Positions 18,223 through 28,351 of a DNA stretch of 64,000 bases are shown here, piece by piece. This stretch comes from Croceicoccus sp. YJ47 (GTDB taxonomy: Bacteria > Pseudomonadota > Alphaproteobacteria > Sphingomonadales > Sphingomonadaceae). The first letter of the stretch is position 1; each line of letters opens with the position of its first letter. The notes below the pieces were generated by a model that worked only from the letters and a program-made list of their open reading frames with translations, did not search any database and was not told where the DNA came from. A program made the translations under genes and the position numbers. Where the stretch lies: contig NZ_CP067087.1 in the NCBI RefSeq assembly GCF_016745095.1, positions 1,600,501-1,664,500 on the forward strand, given 5' to 3'.

Positions 18223-18433
18223 TGCTTGCGGGAGATGGGGTCCTACTGACAGATACGGGCCGGGCCCAGGTTTCGTCCCCAACTGGCACCCCACACCGCC
18301 TTAGTGAAGGTCCGCCTCGGGGACGCCCCACAGCCGGATTGAGGCCACTCTTTTCTGTGCTGGAACCCCGGCCTGTCGTCGCCTGCTTGTGAGCTCGCAC
18401 CACGGTCGAGCTTAGCATCAGGTACTGAGTGTC

Positions 18434-18584
18434 TCAATCCTTCGTCAGTTCGTCGATCAGACGCTCCCACACCCGCCGCCCACCGACTGAAGAGCTTGCC
18501 GTATTCCACTTGCCGTACCGCTCGAGCATGCGCTTACCAGATCGAGCCGGTCGTGGGGCTCTTCCAGTCGACGGCAGGCAAGAG
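18434..18584 (-). pseudogene. IS5-family (IS427-like) transposase remnant after nylA
   Basis: Minus-strand sequence contains ERYGKWNT and VWERLIDELTKD followed by a stop at 18434-18436, the N-terminal pattern of IS427-group transposases, in broken frames. Between the nylA stop (18222) and this point I see no other gene. The long form (to the GGCAAGAG before IS6100) occurs only here and at 59785-59939; internal array units keep a shorter piece that ends at GACTGAAG. Confidence 0.55.
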
Positions 18585-19464
18585 GGCTCTGTTGCAAAAA
18601 TCGTGAAGCTTGAGCATGCTTGGCGGAGATTGGACGGACGGAACGATGACGGATTTCAAGTGGCGCCATTTCCAGGGTGATGTGATCCTGTGGGCGGTGC
18701 GCTGGTATTGTCGCTATCCGATCAGCTATCGCGACCTTGAGGAAATGCTGGCGGAACGCGGCATTTCGGTCGACCATACGACGATCTATCGCTGGGTCCA
18801 GTGCTACGCCCCGGAGATGGAGAAGCGGCTGCGCTGGTTCTGGCGGCGTGGCTTTGATCCGAGCTGGCGCCTGGATGAAACCTACGTCAAGGTGCGGGGC
18901 AAGTGGACCTACCTGTACCGGGCAGTCGACAAGCGGGGCGACACGATCGATTTCTACCTGTCGCCGACCCGCAGCGCCAAGGCAGCGAAGCGGTTCCTGG
19001 GCAAGGCCCTGCGAGGCCTGAAGCACTGGGAAAAGCCTGCCACGCTCAATACCGACAAAGCGCCGAGCTATGGTGCAGCGATCACCGAATTGAAGCGCGA
19101 AGGAAAGCTGGACCGGGAGACGGCCCACCGGCAGGTGAAGTATCTCAATAACGTGATCGAGGCCGATCACGGAAAGCTCAAGATACTGATCAAGCCGGTG
19201 CGCGGTTTCAAATCGATCCCCACGGCCTATGCCACGATCAAGGGATTCGAAGTCATGCGAGCCCTGCGCAAAGGACAGGCTCGCCCCTGGTGCCTGCAGC
19301 CCGGCATCAGGGGCGAGGTGCGCCTTGTGGAGAGAGCTTTTGGCATTGGGCCCTCGGCGCTGACGGAGGCCATGGGCATGCTCAACCACCATTTCGCAGC
19401 AGCCGCCTGATCGGCGCAGAGCGACAGCCTACCTCTGACTGCCGCCAATCTTTGCAACAGAGCC
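18585..19464 (+). mobile_element. IS6100 copy 3
   Basis: Complete 880-bp element in the same orientation as nylA copy 1. The right flank GAATTTTG repeats the left flank of copy 1, so the two form the ends of the composite unit. Confidence 0.97.
18646..19410 (+). CDS. tnpA: IS6100 transposase
   Basis: Intact 254-codon gene, identical protein to the copy at 5888. Confidence 0.96.
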   Translation: MTDFKWRHFQGDVILWAVRWYCRYPISYRDLEEMLAERGISVDHTTIYRWVQCYAPEMEKRLRWFWRRGFDPSWRLDETYVKVRGKWTYLYRAVDKRGDTIDFYLSPTRSAKAAKRFLGKALRGLKHWEKPATLNTDKAPSYGAAITELKREGKLDRETAHRQVKYLNNVIEADHGKLKILIKPVRGFKSIPTAYATIKGFEVMRALRKGQARPWCLQPGIRGEVRLVERAFGIGPSALTEAMGMLNHHFAAAA

Positions 19465-19508
19465 GAATTTTGCGCCTGAGTTTTGCAACGCGCATTCTGC
19501 ACCGCCGC

Positions 19509-22418
19509 TCAGGCTGCGATTTTGCCGAAATCTATCCGGCTGTCCAGATCGAGATCGAACCGGCCGTAGGGATTGACGTGAGCGTAGATGAGCGGTGTGA
19601 GGCCGCGATAATCTTCCGGTGCCATACGACCGTGCCAGGCTGGCTCGGCAAGCACCGTTTGCAGCATGCGCGTGTTCACATAGACGAGCGAAGCCTGAAG
19701 AAGGTATAGCGCCAATGCCGAAACCTCCTGCTCATCAATGCGGTTGGTCGCCATTTCACCACCCTTGCCGAAGAAGACGAAGCCGTTGGCGCTGTTCCAG
19801 TTTTCGACGACGTTGAGCCCTTCATGGATTTCTCGGCGGAAGGCTTCCTGCCGCAGGTAACGGCATAGAAAGATCGTCTTGACCGCACGGCCGAGTTCGC
19901 TCAACGCCTTGTAGGTTGGGTGCATCACTTCCGCCCGCGCAAAGCGGCGCAGGATCGCCTCCGGATCGGCCGTGCGCGTCTGCATGGCAGCGGCATATTT
20001 GACCATTTCGTCATATTGCTGCTCGATTTCCTCCCAGTTGATCGGGTTGGAAAGGATCGGAAGCAGGTTCGGCAAACTTGCCCGGAAGCTCGCATCCGGT
20101 AGTGCCAGCTTCTGCCGGGCAATCGCCTTCAGGCGTGGGGCGAGTTCAAAGCCGAGCAAGCGGCAGAAGGCGAAACCAACGGCGCTCTGGCCGTGGCTAT
20201 CGACATATTGGCGCTGGATTTCTAGATCGGTGCAATGGCGAAGAACCCCTTCGATCATCGATGCAACTTCCGACGACGAGCACCGCTTGAGTTGGGAATA
20301 GACACAGGTGGCACGCTTTTCGACATGCCAGTAGATCATGACACCGCGCCCGCCATAGCGAGCATGCCACTCGGTCATCAGGTTGCGATCCCAAGCCCCG
20401 AACTTCGTGGAATCCGATGCGCAGGCCGTTCCGGCGTCACCCCAGACCGCTGCATTGCGAATTGCAAGCGTGGCATTGGCAACCCGAGCGCAGGCTTCCC
20501 GCAAAGCGCCCGCGTGAATGAAGCGGCGATGCACATGAAGAAGTTCCTCATAGCTGGCATCGGTGGTGGCACCGGCCACCCGCTTCAGCCCGGCATTGGT
20601 GCCGAGGCCATAGAGGCAAAGAAGCAGTCGTTGATCCAGAACAGGCTTGGAAAGGGCGACACGGGAGGCCGAGGTTTCGAACGCATCGAGAAACCCGGTG
20701 TCGAGCGCCGCTTCCTTCAAAACATCCAGTAGGCCCGTCATCGGCCAGCGCTGTCCAATCTCCGATTTGATGGCGGACAGCCCCTTCGGTTCCGGCGCTG
20801 GCTTGGACGGCGTGATCGATATCCGGTTTTCGCCGCGCCAGAGGATGCGCACTTTCTCGTTTCGCGGGATTGTTTCGTTGAGGAGCAGCAGTTCGGATTC
20901 CAGCTCCTTGCAAATCGAGCCCACGAACTCGCGGGCATTTTGCGTCAGGTTCAGCCGGGAATAATAGGAAGAACGCCGAACCGCAAAATCCTTCGGCAGA
21001 TCATCATCGGGATTGCGGTAGCGGTCCGCGCCGACAACCCAGATTTCCTTGGACCGGATGCATTCCCGCAATTGGGTCAGGACGCAGAGTTCATAGCTGA
21101 TGCGGTTGATGCGACCATTTCCATCGATGACCGAACTGCGCCACTTTTCCGGGATCACACCGTCTATCGGCACATCCTTCTGCGGCACGAACCGGCACCC
21201 ATCATCCAGCTTCGCCCTGATCCAGTCGAGGGCGGACAAAACCGGTCGCCAAACCGCATTGTTCGACCGGAACTCCAGCACGGACAGCAGGCTTGGTAGC
21301 ATCCGGCGATAATGATTGGCCCATGAATTGCGCATGACTGCATAGATGCGGCGGTCAAGCGCACCCTTGGCACTGCTTTCCTTGATGATCGCCGCCAGCT
21401 TTTCCTTGCCGACAACCGGAAAGATGACATCGCAGATGCGACCGTCCGGATCGTCAATCGATGCGGTGGCAATGTCGACAAGCAGCCGTTCCTTGCCATA
21501 GACCCGTTCGACATCCTTGGCGATGTCGCCCACCACTTTCCGTTTCGACCGTGTTGCGATCTTGTGCACCGTTTCCACGAGCAGTTCGACCATTGCATCG
21601 GTCATCGCCGTTTCACGCGCCATCAGATACACCGCATAAAGCGCGAGCTGGCGCGTCTGCGTGTGGCGGCGCATCTCCGACGCCTTTTCGCCGGAAACGC
21701 GGCGGACAACATGCTCGATCCACGCCGGGTTGATCGCTGAAAGCATATTCCGTGGGAGTTTCAGGCTCCGGATGAACGCAAGCCGAGCGGTCACCTCCAG
21801 AATGTTGTCGAGCGTTGCTCGCCCCGCGTCTGCTTTCATCGCATTGAAGCCTGTCGGCCCTTCCGCGTCAGCCAGGGAGCTTTCCATCGCTGCAACAGTC
21901 CCAGGCGGAAGCGCTGCGCTCACCTCATGAAGCCAGCCGTCGAGATATTGTTGCCGCTGCGAACGAACAAGCCGTTCAAGCTCCTTGGCAGACGGACCGT
22001 AGATTTTGCGATCCCGGCACCAGAGGAACACCGCCTCAAGCATGGCGCTGACGGATTGTCCGGACGGGCAAAGCTCGCCGATAATCCAATAAGAAAGCGC
22101 TTCGCGGTCCTGTCGCGTCATGCGGCCAAAGCCGAGATACTGCAAAATCTCGGCGCAATGCCGACGGGCTGTTCTCCCGCCGAAATCATAGCTGGACAGT
22201 TCGTCGGCTGGGACGCCGATCTGCTCGGCCAGATATTCGGCAGCTTCGTTCGGGATCAATGTGCCATCGTCAGCGAAGAAACCGCGAGCGCTGAAAAACT
22301 TCAACTGCGAGGCTAAGCCGAGCCTCGTCGCGGCCGGTTTGGAATTGATGAAATCAATGTCGGCGAAGCTCAGGCTCCATTGAGCGACAATGTCCGAACT
22401 CGAAATACCCGTACTCAT
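19509..22418 (-). CDS. tnpA: Tn3-family transposase
   Basis: A 969-residue Tn3-family DDE transposase (usual length about 960-1,010). Family landmarks near the C-terminus are [14 protein letters not shown] with the first Asp, the second acidic region at [15 protein letters not shown], and the Glu-containing [17 protein letters not shown]. The start [14 protein letters not shown] at 22418 is chosen; the open frame extends 33 codons further into the IS1380 copy, but those codons are IS and flank sequence. The native promoter region has been displaced by IS1380. No resolvase gene or 38-bp terminal repeats were recognised, so the transposon is incomplete. The two small genes at 5037-5770 may have been its cargo. 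Confidence 0.88.
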   Translation of the reverse strand: MSTGISSSDIVAQWSLSFADIDFINSKPAATRLGLASQLKFFSARGFFADDGTLIPNEAAEYLAEQIGVPADELSSYDFGGRTARRHCAEILQYLGFGRMTRQDREALSYWIIGELCPSGQSVSAMLEAVFLWCRDRKIYGPSAKELERLVRSQRQQYLDGWLHEVSAALPPGTVAAMESSLADAEGPTGFNAMKADAGRATLDNILEVTARLAFIRSLKLPRNMLSAINPAWIEHVVRRVSGEKASEMRRHTQTRQLALYAVYLMARETAMTDAMVELLVETVHKIATRSKRKVVGDIAKDVERVYGKERLLVDIATASIDDPDGRICDVIFPVVGKEKLAAIIKESSAKGALDRRIYAVMRNSWANHYRRMLPSLLSVLEFRSNNAVWRPVLSALDWIRAKLDDGCRFVPQKDVPIDGVIPEKWRSSVIDGNGRINRISYELCVLTQLRECIRSKEIWVVGADRYRNPDDDLPKDFAVRRSSYYSRLNLTQNAREFVGSICKELESELLLLNETIPRNEKVRILWRGENRISITPSKPAPEPKGLSAIKSEIGQRWPMTGLLDVLKEAALDTGFLDAFETSASRVALSKPVLDQRLLLCLYGLGTNAGLKRVAGATTDASYEELLHVHRRFIHAGALREACARVANATLAIRNAAVWGDAGTACASDSTKFGAWDRNLMTEWHARYGGRGVMIYWHVEKRATCVYSQLKRCSSSEVASMIEGVLRHCTDLEIQRQYVDSHGQSAVGFAFCRLLGFELAPRLKAIARQKLALPDASFRASLPNLLPILSNPINWEEIEQQYDEMVKYAAAMQTRTADPEAILRRFARAEVMHPTYKALSELGRAVKTIFLCRYLRQEAFRREIHEGLNVVENWNSANGFVFFGKGGEMATNRIDEQEVSALALYLLQASLVYVNTRMLQTVLAEPAWHGRMAPEDYRGLTPLIYAHVNPYGRFDLDLDSRIDFGKIAA

Positions 22419-22442
22419 AAACCCACATTCTCCAAGTAAGTC

Positions 22443-24051
22443 GCTGATTTCGCTGTCGTAATCGTGATATTTCGCATATAAATCATGGCGTTGACGGCTG
22501 CGAGGGGCGCGTTTCATGGATCACCTGGAGGGTGCGGGCTTGGCGCGGGGAGATCGGGTTGATTTCGACCGCCGTGTGCGTCTGGAGTTCCGTGGTGCGC
22601 AGATCAGTTCAGACGGTGGCCTGCTGGTGATGCGCGAGCTTGATGACGTGCTCGGCCTGTCCAATCTGGCGTCGGAGGCGCTGCGAGACAGCCGCACCGG
22701 GAAGAACACGCTCCATCGGCTTGACGGATTGTTCCGGCAATCGGTGTTCGGACGACTGGCCGGATACGAGGATGTGAACGATGCCGACCGCTTGGCCCTC
22801 GATCCCGTGATGCGTCAGGTCGTTGGCGGCAGGGCCGTCGAGGCGCAAGCTGCTTCGGCATCGCAGATGGGACGGTTCGAGACCGAGACGCTGGCTCTGG
22901 CCGCGAACCGGGCGGCGCTGGCCGATCTGAACGGCCAATGGATCGACCGGTTTCATGACCGCAACGGGTTGAAATACATCGTGCTGGACATGGACAGCTC
23001 GGTCAGCCCCACCCACGGCGATCAGGAAGGTGCTGCCTGGAACGGGCATTTCGACTGCACCTGCTATCACCCCATCTTCTTGTTCAACCAGTTTGGCATG
23101 CTGGAGCGCTGCGCCCTGCGTAACGGCAATGTCCACAGCGCCGATGGCTGGCGGGATGTCCTTGATCCCGTCATTGCCCGATATGCTGGCCGCGACCTTG
23201 GTGGACGCTTCTTCCGGGCCGACGCTGCCTACGCGATCCCCGCGATCTATATGCGGCTGGAAGAAGCCAGGTTCTTCTACGCCATCCGTCTGCCCGCCAA
23301 CGCCGTCTTGCGCGAGAAGATCGCGCATCGGCTGACACGGCCCGTGGGACGGCCTTCGCTGACCAAGGTCAAACGGTTCTTCGAGGACTTCGAGTATCAG
23401 GCGGCGTCCTGGGACAAGCCGCGCCGCGTCATCGCCAAGATCGAATGGCATCCGGGCGAGCTGTTCCCCAAAGTCGGCTTCATCGTCACCAACCTGCCGA
23501 TGGAGCCAGACTGGGTGGTGAGGTTCTACAACCAGCGCGGCACCGCAGAGCAGCACATCAAGGAAGGCAAATATGCCTTTCGCTGGACGCGGCTGTCATG
23601 CCGGAAGTTCCGGCACAACGAGGTGCGGCTGCAACTGCACGCGCTGGCCTACAACCTGGCAACCTTCCTGCGCTGCATCGAACTGCCCGAGGCCATGGCG
23701 GACTGGTCGTTGACCAGCCTGCAACTCAAGCTGATCAAGATCGGCGCCCGCGTCGTCCGCCACGCCCGCGCCATTACCTTCCAGTTGGCCGAGGTCGCCG
23801 TCACCGGCCCGATGGTGCGGGCCGTCCTTGCCGCCATCCGCCGTCTTCGAACGCCTCCGTCATGCGCATGACCACGATCCATGCCCAAGCTGAACGAAAG
23901 CGGCAGGACAGGTCCGTCTGCCGCGCGGAAAAGCGGCTCTGCCGGGCCAGAATGCTGCGGGTTCGAGGCTTGATCCACCCGACTTCGGCCGTTTGCGCGA
24001 CGACAGACACCGCTCGGGGCGAAAAACGCTTGCCCAGCGAGCAAAATCAGG
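22443..24051 (+). mobile_element. IS1380-family insertion sequence, copy 2
   Basis: 1,609 bp, same ends as copy 1 but inverted. Its left end lies 24 bp before the Tn3 transposase start codon. The left flank shares about 29 bp with the corresponding flank of copy 1. Confidence 0.8.
22516..23871 (+). CDS. tnpA: IS1380-family transposase
   Basis: An intact 451-codon gene, same protein as the one at 3458-4813. It is divergent from the Tn3 transposase gene. Confidence 0.93.
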   Translation: MDHLEGAGLARGDRVDFDRRVRLEFRGAQISSDGGLLVMRELDDVLGLSNLASEALRDSRTGKNTLHRLDGLFRQSVFGRLAGYEDVNDADRLALDPVMRQVVGGRAVEAQAASASQMGRFETETLALAANRAALADLNGQWIDRFHDRNGLKYIVLDMDSSVSPTHGDQEGAAWNGHFDCTCYHPIFLFNQFGMLERCALRNGNVHSADGWRDVLDPVIARYAGRDLGGRFFRADAAYAIPAIYMRLEEARFFYAIRLPANAVLREKIAHRLTRPVGRPSLTKVKRFFEDFEYQAASWDKPRRVIAKIEWHPGELFPKVGFIVTNLPMEPDWVVRFYNQRGTAEQHIKEGKYAFRWTRLSCRKFRHNEVRLQLHALAYNLATFLRCIELPEAMADWSLTSLQLKLIKIGARVVRHARAITFQLAEVAVTGPMVRAVLAAIRRLRTPPSCA

Positions 24052-24093
24052 CGATCTTGAAGTCAAGCGGCAGGCCACTTGGGGAATGTCGGC

Positions 24094-24134
24094 TAGAGCG
24101 TTTCCGGTTTTCACGGAAACGCGGAAACGCTCTA
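24094..24134. repeat. Palindromic intergenic repeat of rhizobial type
   Basis: Two perfect 13-bp arms, TAGAGCGTTTCCG and CGGAAACGCTCTA, separated by a 15-bp spacer that itself repeats part of the arm. This resembles the dispersed palindromic unit seen between genes in Rhizobium/Brucella-type genomes. The stretch 24052-24218 otherwise holds only the region upstream of the MFS gene. Confidence 0.5.
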
Positions 24135-24218
24135 AGTTTTTGTTTTCGCCGCATTTTTGTAATGCCAAGAGATCCCACTTGTCTACAAAATGCTCTATCT
24201 CCGTGCTCGGGGACTTAC

Positions 24219-24648
24219 ATGCGCAATCCATACAGTGAAATTTTCCAGGCGCCTGGCGCCAAGGCGTTTTCCGCGGCGGGCTTCCTGGCCCGCATGCCGC
24301 TTTCGATGATCACGCTGGGCATCGTGACGATGTTGTCCGAGACGCATGGTGAGTACTGGCTCGCGGGCGCCGTTGCAGCCACGTTCGCATTGGCGAGCGG
24401 CCTGATCGCACCGCAGGTATCGCGGCTCGTCGATCGCCATGGTCAGCGCCGCGTGCTTGTGCCGGCAACGTTCGTCGCGGTGTCGGCCCTGATCAGCCTG
24501 ATGCTGGCAACCCATTTGAGAGCACCGAACTGGACGCTGTTCGCCTTTGCAGTGCTCAGCGGCGCCATGCCGAGCTTCAGTTCTTTCGTGCGGGCACGCT
24601 GGACTGAGCTCTATCGCGGCAGCGCGAAGCTGCACACAGCCTTTGGAG
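24219..24648 (+). pseudogene. MFS transporter, 3'-truncated
   Basis: The first 143 residues of a major-facilitator transporter: start MRNPYSEIFQ, then four hydrophobic segments and the loop motif SRLVDRHGQRRV between helices 2 and 3. Homology stops near AKLHTAF at 24648, where sequence next to a Tn3-type element begins. The frame runs on to 24818 in unrelated sequence. About two thirds of a normal 400-residue protein is missing. Confidence 0.7.
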
Positions 24649-24772
24649 GGTCGGCAGGGATTCATACGAAAAACAGCCGAAATTCACCTAGTGAATTGAA
24701 ATTCAATGGATTTTTACCACGCTGCTGCAAGGCGCGAGGAGGTGGCTCTCCCCTTCTTGGACTGAAGACTTA

Positions 24773-25309
24773 TCAGGACGTTTGCTCGATTGCGGTTACA
24801 ACGTCAGCCGCAAAATAGCTAACACCTCGGCGAGGAAGGCCCAAAGGTGGACGGGAAATAGAAAGTGGCTGCTGGGCCAGCCAAGCCTTGAACTGTGCCT
24901 GTAGTGTGGAAGGCATGTCTTCCAGATAGACGATTCCCCCACTCAGTGGCTTACCAAGGCTGTCTACCGGTCGCCAGATAGGGATGACGCAGTCTTGCCA
25001 GCGGATAGTATCCACCTTAGTCAGGATCATCTCTGCACATAGCTCACAAGCCGACTCAGCTTGGTCGACCAGAGCATCCACGGCATCGTTCAAGGCTGCC
25101 GGCGCATGGTAGGCCACCGCCAGCTTCCCATGCTTCTCCTTGATGTCTTGCCAGTGAAATTCCCCATGCTGCTCCTCCGGGATAAGTGCGGCCACCTTGG
25201 CGCATAGGGTGGCGATGACTGGCAACCATGCCTCTGGGACATTGCCGTCGATGCCTTTCCTGCCTGCAAATTGCCAGCCGTGATGGCGGTAGATGTCATC
25301 TTTCTGCAT
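24773..25309 (-). CDS. Uncharacterised transposon-linked protein
   Basis: A 178-residue soluble protein with paired Cys (SACELCAEM), several Trp residues and no signal peptide or membrane helix. I do not recognise its family. It starts 6 bp after the Tn3-type transposase stop on the same strand and is probably cotranscribed with it, so it may be an accessory or cargo gene. Confidence 0.55.
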   Translation of the reverse strand: MQKDDIYRHHGWQFAGRKGIDGNVPEAWLPVIATLCAKVAALIPEEQHGEFHWQDIKEKHGKLAVAYHAPAALNDAVDALVDQAESACELCAEMILTKVDTIRWQDCVIPIWRPVDSLGKPLSGGIVYLEDMPSTLQAQFKAWLAQQPLSISRPPLGLPRRGVSYFAADVVTAIEQTS

Positions 25310-25315
25310 GCGGCA

Positions 25316-28300
25316 TCACTCCAGAATCTTGGTGCTGAAATCCAGTGGGGAGGTTTCGCGGTTAAAGTCCAATGTGTAATCACCGAAGCGGTTGATGTGC
25401 GCCGTGCGATAGGGCGACAAGCCGCTCAACACCTCCGGGCTCAAGTCCATTCCTTCGCGCTTCAACTCTGTAAGTACCCGTGTCATGTGCTCGACGTTGT
25501 GCAGGATCAGCATGTTGGCCACCAAGTGGCTGTACTTGGCGATCTTGCGCTGTTCGTGCTGGATGTTTTCCGCGATGATCCCTTCGCCACCAAAGAACAC
25601 CCATTTGACGAAGGCGTTAAATTCCTCGCTCTTGTTGGTGGCGGCATTGATCGTCTTGCGCAGCTCGACATCACCAATATAGCGGAGCAGAAAGATGGTT
25701 CGTACAGCCTTGCCCAGCTCGCGAAACGCGAAGTACAGCTTGTTCTTGCGGCTGTAGGTGCCCAGACGGCGAAGAATGGTGGAGGCCGTGATCTTCCCCA
25801 ACTTAATCGATACCGCCACCCGCATCATGTCGGGCAAATGGGTTTCGATGAGCTTCCAGTCGATATTGCCTCCAAACAGCGAGTCGATGTTCTTGTAATG
25901 CGCCCCAAGCTCAGGCCGGAAAAACGTCAAATCCTTGATGTTGCGGATGCGCGGCATCAACTTGATGCCCAGCAGATGGGCCAGGGCAAATATCGGATAG
26001 CTCTGCGCCTGGGTGTCACCATGTACGGTATCGGGCTGGATGTCCGAGGCGTTGGCCATCAGGCCATCCAGGATATAGACACCTTCGTGCACGCCGCACG
26101 AAATGAAATGGCAGAACAACGCGATGTATTTGTCCGAAACGTGGTAATAACCAATCCCGCCATACCCACCGTAGCGGATATGGTATTCGGAGAGCAGGTT
26201 CTGTTCGTAGACACTCCATTTGGTCCCGTCCGCCGAGGCGCTTTTCCCGCTACCCCAGTAACCGGGCAGTTCAAATTGGTTGTACGCGTTGATCACCTTG
26301 ACGACCGCCTTGTCTAGCAGCTCTTCCGTGACGTACTTGAGGTTGAGCCAGGCAACCTGACGCCGGTTAAAGCTCTTGATGGACTTGGCGGTCTGCGTGG
26401 GCCCCAGATTGCAGCCGTAGCAGAATAGCGTCGTGATAAAACGCATCAGCAGATCGTCGAGCCGGCTCTCGGTGCCAGCAAGCGGCCGGAAGTCCTGGTG
26501 CAGGCTGAGCCACCGTTCGGTGTCGATAAGCGCATCGACAATGCTGAGATTGGCCAGGCGATCGGTAATCGTCTGATCCAGTTGCTGGATGACGCTCGAT
26601 ACCTCAACGCGCTGCCCCTTCTTGAGGACCAGACGGCCGTCTACGATGTCGGCGTGGGCATTCTCCGGGAAACCACGGTCAACTTCTTCGGCCAAGTTGC
26701 TCAGTTCGTTCTTGATGGCGGCAATGAATGCGTTTGCATCGGTGGACAATCCCGTAACCTGACCATACGCCTCCAGCTCTTGGGAAAACGTCTCCTCATC
26801 GATCAGTTGTTCCCGGTAGTCATCGTAACGCTCACCGTCGCGGATGCACAGGTCACCCGACTTCAATTCGTCCTTGACCTGCAGCAGGATGGCCAGTTCC
26901 AGGTATTTGCGATTGAGCTTTTCCGGCGCGTCCTTTCCCTTTGCTTTGACCAGCACCAACTTGCGCCATTGCGCGGACAACCAATCCAGATCGGATTCCG
27001 GGTGAATGCCGAAGGCGGCGGTATCGATCACCTCCAACCGGTTGGAACGAAGCGACATGAGCGTGGCGATCATGCGCTCCATGGTCTGATCCAGACTGGT
27101 GGCATGCAGCGCCATGATTTCCAGGCAGTTCAGCAGCAAGGCGCGTATGGCCCGATAGGGCTGGATCAGGAACGGCAGGTAGTTCTTGCCGGCATACGCC
27201 ATGTGCTCTTCACATTCGGCCAGCAACGATACCAGGTCCGTGATCAGAACATTCTCGATAGCGTCCACTCGCTGCGTGTCGGTTCCTTCCAGGCTGTAGG
27301 CCTGCAAAATCTCCTTCAGTTGGCCAATCAGCATGTCGGCCCGCTTACTGTGCTCGAGCTGGTAGGCGATCAGTTTTTGCTGCGCGTGGTTTTCCAGGTT
27401 CTGGATCAACCGGATGAACAGGTCGGCAGCGTCATCCAAGGTCTTGCTGTACTGGGCGCGTACGAAAATAACGGCCAGCGCATAGCGTTTTATCGGCTTG
27501 AGTTCGGTGACTTCTGCGGCATTCATGGCTCGGGCCATGGCACGGAAATAACGGAGCTTGGGAACCGGGATGGTGATAACGGGCAACTGCTCGGCCAGGT
27601 GCTGCAGCTGGCGAATATGTTGGAGGTACTGACGTACTTCCTTGTTGGTGGGTTTCTTGGGTTCCCGTTTGAGTGCCTGCCAGCCGCTATGCGTGGCGCC
27701 GGTCGGCACCTTGAGCATGTCGTCGATTAGTGTTTTTGCAGTGGGAGCAAGCAGATCGGCAATGCCCGTGTAATACTTGTTATTGACCTGCTCCCGCGCT
27801 TGCTGAGCCATCCGTTCCATCGTTGTGAAGCCCGGTAGTTCATACCGATGGTGGACCAGCTCTTCGAGCATGATATTGATGATGTCCGGGACGTCATTCT
27901 TGGTCTCGGCCGCATCTTCTGCAATGGAGCGAAGCCAGGTTCTACCCGTGTCGTCCAGCACCCGCACGTTGAGGAATTGCCTCAACAACCCCATATGGGC
28001 ACGTTTTGCCCCCGAATCGTCGTACCGATCCAGTTGCTCCGCTGGTGGCAATTTCAGGTAGCCTGCCGCGCGGGCAACATGGTTTTTGATGGTGTCGGGC
28101 ACCTCGGTTAGGCGGGTGAAATAGCCCAACCGCTGGAACAGTTTGAGGTGAAGCAGGACGGCAAGACGAGATGCCGGCCGCTGGATGGCATCGAAAACGA
28201 AGGCCAATTCGTTCTCAGTCGGGGTATAAACCTCCCGTAGCTCCTTGGGAGTCGGGTCGGCCTTGAGCCTTGGATAAGCGGTTTCGTGCAGTGTCGTCAT
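25316..28300 (-). CDS. tnpA: Tn3-family transposase, second type
   Basis: A 994-residue Tn3-family transposase, different in sequence from the one at 19509-22418. Near the C-terminus are SADGTKWSVYEQNLLSEYHIRYGG (first Asp), QPDTVHGDTQAQSYPIFALAHLLG (second Asp) and NAFVKWVFFGGEGIIAENIQHEQ (Glu). It drives replicative transposition with cointegrate formation. A tyrosine recombinase gene lies 51 bp upstream on the same strand and is the probable cointegrate resolvase. Frame intact. Confidence 0.93.
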   Translation of the reverse strand: MTTLHETAYPRLKADPTPKELREVYTPTENELAFVFDAIQRPASRLAVLLHLKLFQRLGYFTRLTEVPDTIKNHVARAAGYLKLPPAEQLDRYDDSGAKRAHMGLLRQFLNVRVLDDTGRTWLRSIAEDAAETKNDVPDIINIMLEELVHHRYELPGFTTMERMAQQAREQVNNKYYTGIADLLAPTAKTLIDDMLKVPTGATHSGWQALKREPKKPTNKEVRQYLQHIRQLQHLAEQLPVITIPVPKLRYFRAMARAMNAAEVTELKPIKRYALAVIFVRAQYSKTLDDAADLFIRLIQNLENHAQQKLIAYQLEHSKRADMLIGQLKEILQAYSLEGTDTQRVDAIENVLITDLVSLLAECEEHMAYAGKNYLPFLIQPYRAIRALLLNCLEIMALHATSLDQTMERMIATLMSLRSNRLEVIDTAAFGIHPESDLDWLSAQWRKLVLVKAKGKDAPEKLNRKYLELAILLQVKDELKSGDLCIRDGERYDDYREQLIDEETFSQELEAYGQVTGLSTDANAFIAAIKNELSNLAEEVDRGFPENAHADIVDGRLVLKKGQRVEVSSVIQQLDQTITDRLANLSIVDALIDTERWLSLHQDFRPLAGTESRLDDLLMRFITTLFCYGCNLGPTQTAKSIKSFNRRQVAWLNLKYVTEELLDKAVVKVINAYNQFELPGYWGSGKSASADGTKWSVYEQNLLSEYHIRYGGYGGIGYYHVSDKYIALFCHFISCGVHEGVYILDGLMANASDIQPDTVHGDTQAQSYPIFALAHLLGIKLMPRIRNIKDLTFFRPELGAHYKNIDSLFGGNIDWKLIETHLPDMMRVAVSIKLGKITASTILRRLGTYSRKNKLYFAFRELGKAVRTIFLLRYIGDVELRKTINAATNKSEEFNAFVKWVFFGGEGIIAENIQHEQRKIAKYSHLVANMLILHNVEHMTRVLTELKREGMDLSPEVLSGLSPYRTAHINRFGDYTLDFNRETSPLDFSTKILE

Positions 28301-28351
28301 ACGGGCTCGAGAAAACGCAAATACAAAGTCGTCAATCGGTCGGCTCAGGGC

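Larger units (their letters stand above)
5827..19464 (+). mobile_element. IS6100-bounded composite (cointegrate-type) nylon catabolic unit
   Basis: A 13.6-kb segment with directly repeated IS6100 copies at both ends (5827-6706 and 18585-19464). It is flanked outside by the 8-bp direct repeat GAATTTTG (5819-5826 and 19465-19472). This is the signature of replicative integration of a circle carrying one IS6100. Removing the unit joins the sequence downstream of the small gene at 5411 to the sequence beyond the 3' end of the Tn3-type transposase gene at 19509. Cargo: semialdehyde dehydrogenase, transaminase, hydratase/dehydrogenase, another IS6100, metal-efflux remnant, amidase and nylA copy 1. 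Confidence 0.85.

Noticed and set aside
22419-22517. Longer start for the Tn3 transposase (1,002 residues)
   Set aside because: The extra 33 codons are IS1380 end and flank and lack transposase similarity.
25271-27730. Plus-strand frames of 348 and 410 codons
   Set aside because: Antisense to the Tn3-type transposase, with no recognisable domains.
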